From Flavivirga amylovorans (GTDB taxonomy: Bacteria > Bacteroidota > Bacteroidia > Flavobacteriales > Flavobacteriaceae), in assembly GCF_030540875.1 (NCBI RefSeq), contig NZ_JAUOEM010000005.1:310001-374000 (forward strand): DNA of 64,000 bases. Reading direction: 5' to 3'. Under the pieces are notes generated by a model. It was not told the DNA's origin. It saw only the letters and a list, made by a program, of their open reading frames with translations, and did no database searches. Position numbers and translations under genes: made by a program. Shown here piece after piece: positions 1-7,427 of the stretch (positions are counted from its first letter, which is position 1; the number at the start of each line of letters is the position of its first letter).

Positions 1-237
1 ATAAAATAAAAAACTCATTCCTGTATATCCATAATAGAGCCACGTATTACCAGGGTTGTATATACCAATTAATGGCCCTAATATGGAATCTACAAAAAAT
101 GTTACCCATAAAAAATGCAAGAAGTAAGCTTCAGATGAATTTACGTATTTCTTATAATGAATTGTAGCAATAACAGCAGCTGCAAATTCAAATGCACTAA
201 CAGAATATGACATTACATATGGATAAAAATCACTCAT
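1..237 (-). CDS. Integral membrane protein, partial (N-terminal 79 residues)
   Basis: The reading frame starts at an ATG at 237 and stays open to the window edge, so only the first 79 residues are present. The visible part is strongly hydrophobic, with likely membrane segments near residues 9-27, 38-58 and 64-79, separated by short polar loops. No family was recognised; multi-pass membrane proteins of this kind are common and unassigned in Flavobacteriaceae. The start lies 12 bases after the stop of the lipoprotein gene at 250-753, so the two are probably co-transcribed. The gene is real by frame, composition and operon position; its function is unknown. Confidence 0.6.
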   Translation of the reverse strand, partial: MSDFYPYVMSYSVSAFEFAAAVIATIHYKKYVNSSEAYFLHFLWVTFFVDSILGPLIGIYNPGNTWLYYGYTGMSFLFY

Positions 238-249
238 TTACATGATACT

Positions 250-753
250 TTAGTTTACGTTTTTTGGTGGTTTTCCAGCATGGCCATAATTATATGCTGG
301 AATTTCATGAATGTTATCGTTTATAACAAAAGTCGAACTTATAGGAGAAAAACTAGCTTTAGACTTGGTTTTATTACCTGTAGGAACTAAAAAGACAGTT
401 GAGTAACCTGGGTCATGAAATCTCTTTTCTTTTGGGTAGGCTCCATTATAAATACGAATACCTAATCTTGTGTAACCCAATGAGTCTGCCTCCTGTTCTA
501 CATATGCAATGTATTTTTTTAATTCTTCCAGATCAAACCAGAATTCTCGGGTATCTTCTATTCCTAGGTGCTTATTGATAATAGCACTTCGAGTATTTTT
601 ATATTCATCCTCTAACTCTTTGGCATACTCGTAATCTATAATTTGCTTTGGAGCTTTAATTTTTGGAGGTTTAGGTTTTTCTTCACATGATTGAAAAGAG
701 AATGCCATAATTGCTAAGAAAAAAGCTAACCTCTGAATTGATTTTGTATTCAT
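250..753 (-). CDS. Hypothetical lipoprotein, 167 aa
   Basis: The protein begins with a lipoprotein signal: a basic start, a hydrophobic core (residues 9-20) and a lipobox ending FQSC with Cys23. It is then probably lipidated and surface or periplasm exposed. A Lys/Pro-rich linker (residues 26-37) follows, and then a soluble domain with no family I recognise. The central part (FWFDLEELKKYIAYVEQEA, about residues 71-89) looks helical. It is the first gene of a short minus-strand unit with the partial membrane protein 12 bases downstream, so the two products may work together at the envelope. Function unknown. Confidence 0.7.
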   Translation of the reverse strand: MNTKSIQRLAFFLAIMAFSFQSCEEKPKPPKIKAPKQIIDYEYAKELEDEYKNTRSAIINKHLGIEDTREFWFDLEELKKYIAYVEQEADSLGYTRLGIRIYNGAYPKEKRFHDPGYSTVFLVPTGNKTKSKASFSPISSTFVINDNIHEIPAYNYGHAGKPPKNVN

Positions 754-905
754 TTTAGTTTTTATTAAATGGTTTATTCCAAAAATACATATTAATATTT
801 GAATTTTTTGATATATAGAACTATGTATAGAATGGTTTTGTTTTATAATTTATTGATTTTTAGTTAATTATGTTGTGTTTGAAGTGATTGAAAGATGCTT
901 TAGAT

Positions 906-931
906 ATTAAAAAAGGGGAAAAACACCCCTT
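906..931 (-). terminator. Rho-independent terminator, minus-strand reading
   Basis: Read on the minus strand, AAGGGG pairs with CCCCTT (931-926 and 918-913) across a 7-base loop, and a T-run follows at 912-906. It lies 153 bases upstream of the lipoprotein start at 753. It therefore ends some unseen minus-strand transcript (a small RNA or a leader) or acts as an attenuator for the lipoprotein gene. Confidence 0.5.
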
Positions 932-940
932 AAATAAAAT

Positions 941-960
941 AAAAACACTCAGTGTTTTTT
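941..960. terminator. Small bidirectional hairpin
   Basis: AAAAACACT and AGTGTTTTT (941-949, 951-959) form an inverted repeat around one base. Both strands carry a T-run after the stem, so it could terminate transcription in either direction between the divergent genes at 753 and 1079. Confidence 0.4.
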
Positions 961-1020
961 GGAATAATCTCCTTGTAGCTTTTCGGGATTTTCACTCTTA
1001 AATTAAAGCAACTTTCAAAA

Positions 1021-1028
1021 TATATTTG
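1021..1028 (+). promoter_or_regulatory. Bacteroidota -7 element candidate
   Basis: TATATTTG matches the Bacteroidota -7 consensus TAnnTTTG exactly and lies about 50 bases before the ATG at 1079. No clear -33 TTG is seen at the right spacing, so the call rests on one element only. Confidence 0.35.
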
Positions 1029-1078
1029 TACCAATATTGATAAACCTAAAAATCAATCAATCTTAAAACATATATAAA

Positions 1079-1807
1079 ATGGAAGATACCGATTCTATAT
1101 TAACTATTAAAAACGCTATTGATGGTATCTGGATTAATAATAATAAAGATTCAAAAATCACAACTAAAATCATTATTTCTAACAATGGAAAAAATGTTCA
1201 GATATTTGATAAATGTAGTCCCAAATATTATGATAATGAAACAAATACCTTAACTCCAGAAGGTTACAGCACAAATATGTATTGGGCTATTTTTAATAGT
1301 TGTGTTTCGAAATCTACGTTCATATTTACTATTGATGATAATAAAATGGAAGTAAGATATGAGCAAGACTATAAATCTACATCTATTGAACCTGAAAGGT
1401 TCGTTGAAAACTTCACCAAACTTGACTCTGCTATACACGAACCCGTAATGACACAAACATATTTAGAAACTAAGGCACAGACAGAAATGGAATTAGAAGA
1501 CATACCAACACAAGTACTTGATAATACACCTATTTTACTTTGCGATGATTTATTTGCAAATAATGATATTGAAAATTTATATGAAACTACAAAAGTAGGG
1601 ATGAAAATATCCACGATTAAAGATCTTACATCAGGATTCTTTTACTACTTACCCAGTACTTATCATTTACAGTATAATAATGATAAAAGTTATGGCATAC
1701 TTAAAAGGGGACTAAATGTATTGACATATATTAAGAATATTTTTAGTAGAGTAGGTAATATTGTTTCTATTCGTAGGTTAATATCGCCAACAGATATGAT
1801 TACCTAG
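1079..1807 (+). CDS. Hypothetical protein, 242 aa, two-part
   Basis: No signal peptide. Residues about 10-48 (DGIWINNNKDS..TKIIISNNGKNVQIFDKC) resemble a small beta repeat seen in flavobacterial proteins in which a G-x-W-x-N strand is followed by T-K-I/V-x-I-x-x-x-G and a K-C-x-P. I recognise the pattern but cannot name a defined family. The middle (110-150) is acidic and low complexity. The C-terminal 70 residues (GMKISTIKDLTSGFFYYLPS...) are a separate hydrophobic/basic stretch with no recognised family. A -7 element lies 50 bases upstream and a strong terminator 120 bases downstream, so this is a single-gene unit. Function unknown. Confidence 0.55.
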   Translation: MEDTDSILTIKNAIDGIWINNNKDSKITTKIIISNNGKNVQIFDKCSPKYYDNETNTLTPEGYSTNMYWAIFNSCVSKSTFIFTIDDNKMEVRYEQDYKSTSIEPERFVENFTKLDSAIHEPVMTQTYLETKAQTEMELEDIPTQVLDNTPILLCDDLFANNDIENLYETTKVGMKISTIKDLTSGFFYYLPSTYHLQYNNDKSYGILKRGLNVLTYIKNIFSRVGNIVSIRRLISPTDMIT

Positions 1808-1926
1808 TTGCTGTGTAAATTAAAGTTACCTGCTCGGTACTAGAGGTAAAATTTACGAAAGTAACAAAAGTACTTGGCATGTTCTATTATTAGGATGGTT
1901 GTAGATTCTTATACCAAGTATTAAAT

Positions 1927-1953
1927 AAAACCCTGAAATATTTTTAGGGTTTT
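1927..1953 (+). terminator. Rho-independent terminator
   Basis: AAAACCCT (1927-1934) pairs with AGGGTTTT (1946-1953) across an 11-base A/T loop, and T-rich sequence follows. It lies 120 bases after the stop of the 1079-1807 gene. The A-flanked stem could also work on the minus strand. Confidence 0.7.
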
Positions 1954-2052
1954 ATGTTTTTATGTCTTATCATTGGTACCTACCTTAGTAACCTCTGCAT
2001 ATTATATTACTAAGGGTACATTTATAATATCTATATCTTATTATTTTATTCT

Positions 2053-2347
2053 GCAACCTCAAACAATCATAGTAATTGGAATGAAAACAGCACAGCTACT
2101 TCAGACTTAAGTTATGTAAAAGACAAAACATGGTATTTTGTCATTGATGATGGTAATGCTCCAGATGGCGTAGGTTGGGGAGATCGTGGCTCTTGGAGAA
2201 TCTCTAGAATGTAGAAGTAAACAAAGCACCTGGACTGCTAAAGCAAAGTCATCTGTAAACCCAAAGGCTAATAAGTTTTGGACAGAAGCAGACAGAGTGA
2301 TTGATGCCATGTGCCCAAATGGATATTCTCATGAATGTTTTTTATAG
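2053..2347 (+). pseudogene. Decayed gene remnant in two frames
   Basis: Two frames read like real protein over this gene-free stretch. One frame gives [18 protein letters not shown] then [20 protein letters not shown] and stops at 2212-2214. The other, open from 2174, gives QSTWTAKAKSSVNPKANKFW then TEADRVIDAMCPNGYSHECF and stops at 2345-2347. Neither has a suitable start, and the first is only open back to a TAA at 2011-2013. This looks like the 3' end of a frameshifted gene, or two fragments joined by deletion. The parent family was not recognised. Confidence 0.35.
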
Positions 2348-2443
2348 AAGGCAAAAATTATAAGAATAAAAAATTTTAAAAGCATTGTTAGAATTAGTTA
2401 ATAACAGGTAATTTTTCCTACATTTAAGCAATAAATAAATTAT

Positions 2444-3979
2444 ATGCTTAAAAAAGTTTTTGGAAGCGCCGTTTTTGGTGTGGAAGCAACAACCATTACA
2501 GTTGAGGTTAATGTTGATTCTGGAATAGGTTATCATCTAGTCGGATTACCAGATAATGCTATTAAAGAAAGTAATTATCGTATTGCCGCAGCATTACAGA
2601 ATAACGGTTATAAAATACCAGGAAAAAAAATTACTATTAATATGGCTCCTGCCGATTTACGAAAGGAGGGAAGCGCATACGACCTAACACTGGCTATTGG
2701 AATTTTAGCAGCTTCTAAGCAAATTCAAGCTGAAAATTTAGAAAAATATTTGATTATGGGAGAACTCTCTCTTGATGGGAGTTTACAACCAATAAAAGGC
2801 GCTTTACCAATTGCGGTTAAGGCAAGAGAAGAGGGGTTTAAAGGTTTTATCTTATCTAAACATAATGTCAAAGAAGCCGCCATTGTCGATGGATTGGAAG
2901 TTTATGGGATTGATAATATTAAGCAAGTTATTAATTATTTTGACAAAGGAGGACCGCTAGAGCAAACTATTATTAATACCCGTGATGAATTCTATAAAAA
3001 TTTAGAATTTCCAGAATTTGATTTTTCAGATGTAAAAGGTCAGGAAGGGATTAAACGTTGTATGGAAATTGCAGCTGCGGGCGGGCATAATATCATTTTA
3101 ATCGGACCACCAGGAGCAGGTAAAACCATGTTAGCAAAGCGTTTACCTAGTATTTTACCTCCAATGACACTTTATGAAGCTTTGGAAACAACAAAGATTC
3201 ATTCTGTGGTTGGTAGAGTAAAAGATTCTGGCTTAATGGCGCAGCGTCCTTTTAGGAGTCCTCACCATACCATTTCGGATGTTGCTTTAGTCGGTGGCGG
3301 CGCATTTCCACAGCCAGGAGAGATCTCTTTATCTCATAATGGCGTGTTGTTTTTAGACGAATTACCTGAATTTAAGCGTGGTGTTTTAGAAGTATTGAGA
3401 CAACCCTTAGAAGATAGGGAAGTGACTATTTCTCGTGCTAAGTTTACAGTAACATATCCATCGTCGTTTATGTTGGTAGCGAGTATGAATCCAAGTCCGG
3501 GTGGCTATTTTAACGATCCTAATGCTCCCGTAACCTCAAGCCCTGCCGAAATGCAGCGATATTTAAGTAAAATTTCTGGTCCGTTATTAGATAGAATTGA
3601 TATTCATATTGAAGTAACACCTGTACCTTTTGAGAAGTTATCTGAAGATCGAAAAGGAGAAACCTCAGTAGATATTAGAAAGCGAGTTACCAAAGCTAGA
3701 GAAATTCAAACGAATCGTTTTAAAGAATCTGATGTGGTACATTATAATGCACAAATGAATACGAAGCAAATTCGGAAGTATTGTTTGTTAGATGAAGCAT
3801 CAAAACAGTTATTAAAAACGGCTATGGAGCGTTTGAATTTGTCAGCTAGAGCTTATGATCGTATTTTGAAAGTTTCTAGGACGATTGCGGATTTAGAGGG
3901 TGTAGAAGAAGTGAATGGTTCTCATATTAGTGAGGCTATTCAATATAGGAGTTTGGATCGTGAGGGGTGGTTGGGGTAA
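2444..3979 (+). CDS. yifB: YifB/ComM-family Mg-chelatase-like AAA+ ATPase
   Basis: At 511 aa this is full length for the family. The N-terminal half (about 1-165) is the ChlI/Lon-like fold typical of YifB (VGLPDNAIKES, PADLRKEGSAYDL). The ATPase has Walker A GPPGAGKT near residue 221 and Walker B VLFLDELPEF near 302. The family signature RPFRSPHHTISDVALVGGG lies between them, and the Mg_chelatase C-terminal domain covers about 405-505. ComM, the best-studied member, is a hexameric helicase that promotes branch migration in natural transformation. The role in Flavobacteria is inferred from the family only. It stands alone: the upstream 460 bases hold only a gene remnant and hairpins follow. 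Confidence 0.95.
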   Translation: MLKKVFGSAVFGVEATTITVEVNVDSGIGYHLVGLPDNAIKESNYRIAAALQNNGYKIPGKKITINMAPADLRKEGSAYDLTLAIGILAASKQIQAENLEKYLIMGELSLDGSLQPIKGALPIAVKAREEGFKGFILSKHNVKEAAIVDGLEVYGIDNIKQVINYFDKGGPLEQTIINTRDEFYKNLEFPEFDFSDVKGQEGIKRCMEIAAAGGHNIILIGPPGAGKTMLAKRLPSILPPMTLYEALETTKIHSVVGRVKDSGLMAQRPFRSPHHTISDVALVGGGAFPQPGEISLSHNGVLFLDELPEFKRGVLEVLRQPLEDREVTISRAKFTVTYPSSFMLVASMNPSPGGYFNDPNAPVTSSPAEMQRYLSKISGPLLDRIDIHIEVTPVPFEKLSEDRKGETSVDIRKRVTKAREIQTNRFKESDVVHYNAQMNTKQIRKYCLLDEASKQLLKTAMERLNLSARAYDRILKVSRTIADLEGVEEVNGSHISEAIQYRSLDREGWLG

Positions 3980-3982
3980 CGA

Positions 3983-4002
3983 ATTCCTGCGTAGGCAGGA
4001 AT
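3983..4002. repeat. Palindromic hairpin ATTCCTGC-GTAG-GCAGGAAT
   Basis: Perfect 8-bp arms around a 4-base loop, three bases after the yifB stop. The core CCTGCGTAGGCAGG is of the kind dispersed between flavobacterial genes as a REP-like sequence, and here it may also serve as the yifB terminator, although no T-run follows directly. Confidence 0.5.
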
Positions 4003-4077
4003 CTGTATCTATTTTAGGGTTAATATAAAATATGTAAAACTTTTTAGGAGAGATAGGAGGCTTACTCATAAACGCCA

Positions 4078-4094
4078 CTAGTTTTGGAAACTAG
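4078..4094. repeat. Small inverted repeat CTAGTTT-TGG-AAACTAG
   Basis: Seven-base arms around TGG, set in a relatively GC-rich stretch (4066-4140) unlike the flanks. It resembles a REP-like or mobile-element end, but there is no transposase nearby and no second copy in the window. Confidence 0.3.
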
Positions 4095-4175
4095 CGACAG
4101 CGAACATACTATACCCGAGCAGGGTTTCATATCCATTTTACAACTAGAACTAAAACCCTCTAAACTCAATAATTA

Positions 4176-4198
4176 ATAAAGCTCTTCACGAGCTTTAT
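4176..4198 (-). terminator. Hairpin, possible second terminator of the 4270-7192 operon
   Basis: ATAAAGCTC and GAGCTTTAT pair across TTCAC. On the minus strand the stem is followed by T/A-rich sequence (TTAATTATT). It would back up the stronger palindrome at 4235-4282. Confidence 0.4.
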
Positions 4199-4234
4199 AG
4201 AAGAAATTCAAGAATTGTATCAAAAAAAAAGAAA

Positions 4235-4282
4235 AATAACTAATTAGAAATGGTCTTTAAAGACCATTTCTAATTAGTTATT
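4235..4282 (-). terminator. 48-bp perfect palindrome, operon terminator
   Basis: The two 24-base arms are exact reverse complements centred on TTTAAA (4258/4259). On the minus strand the arm is followed by ATTTTTC and a run of T (4216-4234), the form of an intrinsic terminator. The palindrome contains the stop codon and last codons of the 70-aa gene (stop at 4272-4270), so coding sequence and terminator overlap. Confidence 0.75.
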
Positions 4283-4482
4283 CCAGTAATAATTAAGCTT
4301 TCACTTTGGATTGATTCCCGTGCTTCTTGAGCACGTATTTCAAATTCCATTTCGACCATTTCATCAGCTATTTTAATTTGCTTTTGAATTGACATTTTTT
4401 TTGTTTTTTTTCCGTCTTTGAAAATTTCTTTAAGAGGTTGATATATTCCTCTTGTTGTTTCTGAAGTATACTTTCTAGGCAT
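4270..4482 (-). CDS. Small basic hypothetical protein, 70 aa
   Basis: Last gene of the four-gene minus-strand unit, beginning one base after the stop of the 146-aa gene. The N-terminal half is basic (MPRKYTSETTRGIYQPLKEI, KDGKKTKK). The second half (about 30-58) is an amphipathic, probably helical stretch rich in Glu and Gln. It has no signal peptide and no recognised family. Its last codons lie inside the terminator palindrome. The tight spacing argues that it is translated; it might be a partner or regulator of the upstream products, but that is only an inference from position. Confidence 0.6.
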   Translation of the reverse strand: MPRKYTSETTRGIYQPLKEIFKDGKKTKKMSIQKQIKIADEMVEMEFEIRAQEARESIQSESLIITGITN

Positions 4483-4483
4483 A

Positions 4484-4924
4484 TTAAAATAAATTTAAGT
4501 TTTGCGTGTATCTAGGTAATGTTTTGATACTCACCGATTTTTCTTCATTATATCCGTTTGAACTCTCAGTGTTAACTTGACAATTACCATTAATATATTG
4601 AAACAAAAGCGTATCTGGAAAGGTAGGAGTATTAGGGTCTAAAATCAATAGTCCAACTACTTGATTATTAATAGACTTATTAACATTTATTAACTCAACC
4701 AGCCAAATAAAACGTGGTAAATGTAATGAATCTAATATTAATTTCAAATCCAGCTTAATTTTAGCATCTGAACAGTAAAAGTTTTTGAATGCATTAGAGG
4801 TGGTTATAAGAAATCTAGATACCAACGGATATACCCCATATTTTTTAAGTTCTTTAGTGAAGAATAAGTTTTTATCACCAATAATTTTTTCCTTAAATAT
4901 TCTTCTTACTCGGTAAGAGTCCAT
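4484..4924 (-). CDS. Hypothetical protein, 146 aa
   Basis: A cytoplasmic protein with no signal peptide, in an operon with the cysteine-peptidase-like gene 14 bases upstream and the 70-aa gene one base downstream. Residues about 40-110 alternate hydrophobic and charged segments (IKLDLKLILDSLHLPRFIWL, NNQVVGLLILDPNTP), as in an alpha/beta domain. No family was recognised. Its fixed place between the peptidase-like protein and the 70-aa protein suggests a shared task. Confidence 0.6.
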   Translation of the reverse strand: MDSYRVRRIFKEKIIGDKNLFFTKELKKYGVYPLVSRFLITTSNAFKNFYCSDAKIKLDLKLILDSLHLPRFIWLVELINVNKSINNQVVGLLILDPNTPTFPDTLLFQYINGNCQVNTESSNGYNEEKSVSIKTLPRYTQNLNLF

Positions 4925-4938
4925 TCTAATTCGATTAG

Positions 4939-6048
4939 TTAAGGGGACAACAAAACCAGAAATAAAATATTTTTTTTATCAAATGAGTTTAGAGGATTAT
5001 AAAAACCTCCAATTCTATATGGGGCTTGATTATCGTCTATAAATACGTATTTTCTATTTGATGTTAATGAATTTATATAATCAAGAATAGTTGTACCATT
5101 AAATTTATTAAATGATACAGAATTTGCTTTGATTTTAAAATCATCTATCTGTGAGTTCATATAACCAATATAGATTACAGAATGAGCAATGCCATTACTT
5201 AATGATTCCACATTTTCAAGCCGACTGGAATCAACTTTTTTTGACTTTTCATCTATTTGAGAAAATACTGTTATGACCGGTAAACCAGATTCAATATAAT
5301 CATTAAAGGCTTTTTTAAATCCTTCAGCATTATTATTTGTTCTTGAATATGACCTAACACCAAATCCGAATTCCTTTAAAACGAAAGAAATTTCATTTTG
5401 TTTCATACCCTTACCTGGTTCTATATTTTCGTAGCGTAAACTATCAATAACTGAGAAAATTTTAGAAGGAGTTTTATCTTTGAAATGGTCGTATTTAGAA
5501 AAATAATTTAAAACACTTAGCAAGCTTGTTTCACTACAGGTATGCAATTCATTATCTTGTCCAGAATTTTGAAAAGCTTCTACATTTAATTTAATCCCGC
5601 GTACTGTAAAATAATATTTTCTACAAATTATTTCAATTGGCGGAATAGTAAATGCATTTGGAGATAATATCATTCTGCCAAATTGATTATTTCTAGTTGG
5701 TCTAATTACAAGAATTCCTAAAAAAGTAGATAAACCATTTATTAAATCTGAAAAAGGATTATCTAGATTAAATGGAGTATCAAAAAAGCTAATTCGTATA
5801 CAATCTTTTTCTACATGGTAATTTTTCGAAGAATGATAAAAATAAAATGAGTCACGATAATGAGAGTCGACATAAGGATATTCTATATTACAAAATAAAT
5901 CTTCTTTAAAATTGTTTATATGAAAAAATTGATTGATTCTATTAGACGCATGCATAAAATCATTATTCTTTATCTTTTTACCAATATCTTTAATAAGAAA
6001 TTTAACGTCAGGTAATTTACCCTCAGCTCTAATTGGCGATATGTTCAT
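4939..6048 (-). CDS. Predicted papain/C39-like cysteine peptidase domain protein, 369 aa
   Basis: The C-terminal half has the pattern of a papain-fold peptidase. Cys171 starts a helix (HTCSETSLLSVLNYF). Gly287-x-Ala-His289 begins a hydrophobic strand (AHSVIYIGY). An Asp338-Asp-Asn run follows a strand (VFIDDNQAPYR), giving a Cys-His-Asp/Asn triad in the right order. A GLPVITVFSQ strand at about 253-263 also fits the fold. The first 165 residues are a separate domain of unknown family. There is no signal peptide, so it should act in the cytoplasm unless exported otherwise. It lies 25 bases after a secreted protein gene and 14 before the 146-aa gene. The peptidase call is by motif only; an inactive relative or a transferase of the same fold is possible. 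Confidence 0.55.
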   Translation of the reverse strand: MNISPIRAEGKLPDVKFLIKDIGKKIKNNDFMHASNRINQFFHINNFKEDLFCNIEYPYVDSHYRDSFYFYHSSKNYHVEKDCIRISFFDTPFNLDNPFSDLINGLSTFLGILVIRPTRNNQFGRMILSPNAFTIPPIEIICRKYYFTVRGIKLNVEAFQNSGQDNELHTCSETSLLSVLNYFSKYDHFKDKTPSKIFSVIDSLRYENIEPGKGMKQNEISFVLKEFGFGVRSYSRTNNNAEGFKKAFNDYIESGLPVITVFSQIDEKSKKVDSSRLENVESLSNGIAHSVIYIGYMNSQIDDFKIKANSVSFNKFNGTTILDYINSLTSNRKYVFIDDNQAPYRIGGFYNPLNSFDKKNILFLVLLSP

Positions 6049-6073
6049 GAAATTTATATTATAAATTTAAGTA

Positions 6074-7192
6074 TTAGAAAGCTGTTATCTCATTTAAAAT
6101 CTTACTCTTCCTTTTAACGTAAAACTTCGTTTTTGTTAATTTATAAAGAGGTATAGCATACCCAATGGTTAAAAAGAAAGGGTCTTGACTATTAGCAAGA
6201 GTTCCTAGTTCGTAACCTAAGCCTAATTGAAAGTCCAAAAGCCCTAAAGAAATTACAGGGGCAAATACATTATTTCCATCCTCTCCACTTGATGCCGAAA
6301 ATAATACTCCCGCATGAATACTAATTGAATTTCTAAAATCAGTAGCAACTAAATCTCCTGCACCATTTCGAATTTCTTCTAGTTTACCCCAGCTCTTGCC
6401 AAATCCAGCTCCAATTGAATTAAATAGAATTACATCCCCTTCACTATTCTCGTCATCACCAAAATTGAAACGAGCTACAGGAACAGTGAAATTTGTATTA
6501 TAAATTGTAGCTTTATATGTAGCCTTAGTATTTGCAAAAGCTTTTTTTGATTTTTCATTTACCCTCAATCGCTCTAATTTTTTATTCACATCTATCTTTT
6601 GTGCTATTAATGGGTCATTGCTAGTGTTTAATCGTTCTTCAGGAGTTAATTCAAATGGTAATTCTTCTTTTTGAATTAATTCAGCTTGTTCAAATATTTT
6701 TACTTTCTCCAAATTTATTTGGGTTTGAAGTTTTTCTCTTTCTTTAGTATATTTTTCTTTTACTTTTACAAAATCATCATATGAAGATTGATCTTTGTTA
6801 TTATACTTACCTGAAGCATCTTTAGGTAGTTTATGTATCTCGGCTAATAGGTTTTTTATTAACTCATCATAAGTGTTAATCGTATTTTGACGTTCAATAT
6901 TATCTATTTTTATTAATATGGCTCTTGGGTCATTTGCTGGTAATTTAACTCTAGCTTCATAAAGTGAAAGTTTTTTATTAATTATTTTCTTGTTAGTTTC
7001 CTTTATATTTTTTTCAAGATTCTTCTTCTCAGTTTTATCTTTAAATATACCATCTAATTGAGAGTGTAAGTTTTTTAATGAAATAAGACGTAGTTCTAAT
7101 TCTTTTAGTTCAGAAGTTTCTTTTTCAATATCTTGGGCGGATACCATTATGCTAAATAAAATTAAAATTAAGAATGCATACTTTTTGTTCAT
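6074..7192 (-). CDS. Secreted coiled-coil protein with C-terminal beta domain, 372 aa
   Basis: A clear Sec signal peptide ends ...MVSAQ at residue 20. Residues about 22-205 are almost all charged helix with Glu/Lys/Leu heptads, indicating a long coiled coil. Residues 215-372 change to Gly-rich alternating strands (FNSIGAGFGKSWG, ISIHAGVLFSASSG, FLTIGYAIPLYKL). These resemble part of an outer-membrane beta barrel or a beta sandwich at the outer membrane. It is the first gene of the four-gene unit ending at 4270. No named family was recognised. A periplasm-spanning coil anchored at the outer membrane is the simplest structural reading. Confidence 0.65.
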   Translation of the reverse strand: MNKKYAFLILILFSIMVSAQDIEKETSELKELELRLISLKNLHSQLDGIFKDKTEKKNLEKNIKETNKKIINKKLSLYEARVKLPANDPRAILIKIDNIERQNTINTYDELIKNLLAEIHKLPKDASGKYNNKDQSSYDDFVKVKEKYTKEREKLQTQINLEKVKIFEQAELIQKEELPFELTPEERLNTSNDPLIAQKIDVNKKLERLRVNEKSKKAFANTKATYKATIYNTNFTVPVARFNFGDDENSEGDVILFNSIGAGFGKSWGKLEEIRNGAGDLVATDFRNSISIHAGVLFSASSGEDGNNVFAPVISLGLLDFQLGLGYELGTLANSQDPFFLTIGYAIPLYKLTKTKFYVKRKSKILNEITAF

Positions 7193-7264
7193 AGTTTTAT
7201 GGTTTTGGTTAGTTAGACTACTAATGTAAAATAAATTAACAAATAAAAACCTACAAAATAAAAT

Positions 7265-7369
7265 TTAAGAAAGAAATTTATACATTAACATAAGGGTTAT
7301 AATAAAAATTATAGCTAAAATCACATATAAACGATTCAAACTTTTCTTTTGAAGATTAATAGTATGCAT
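7265..7369 (-). CDS. Possible 34-aa single-span membrane peptide or gene remnant
   Basis: The ATG at 7369 opens a 34-codon frame: a basic head (MHTINLQKKSLNRL) and one hydrophobic span (YVILAIIFIITLMLMY). The frame is open upstream for 17 further sense codons, to just after the AraC gene. It could therefore be the tail of a decayed membrane sensor rather than a free small protein. It sits between the AraC gene and the four-gene operon on the same strand. Confidence 0.25.
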   Translation of the reverse strand: MHTINLQKKSLNRLYVILAIIFIITLMLMYKFLS

Positions 7370-7427
7370 TAATGTTTTTTTGTCTTTCAAGGACTGTTTA
7401 TTTAACTGAAGTAGACTTATCCCCTAA

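Noticed and set aside
4066-4140. Possible tRNA or attC site
   Set aside because: There is no cloverleaf or attC arm pairing beyond the one 7-bp inverted repeat, and no integrase is near.
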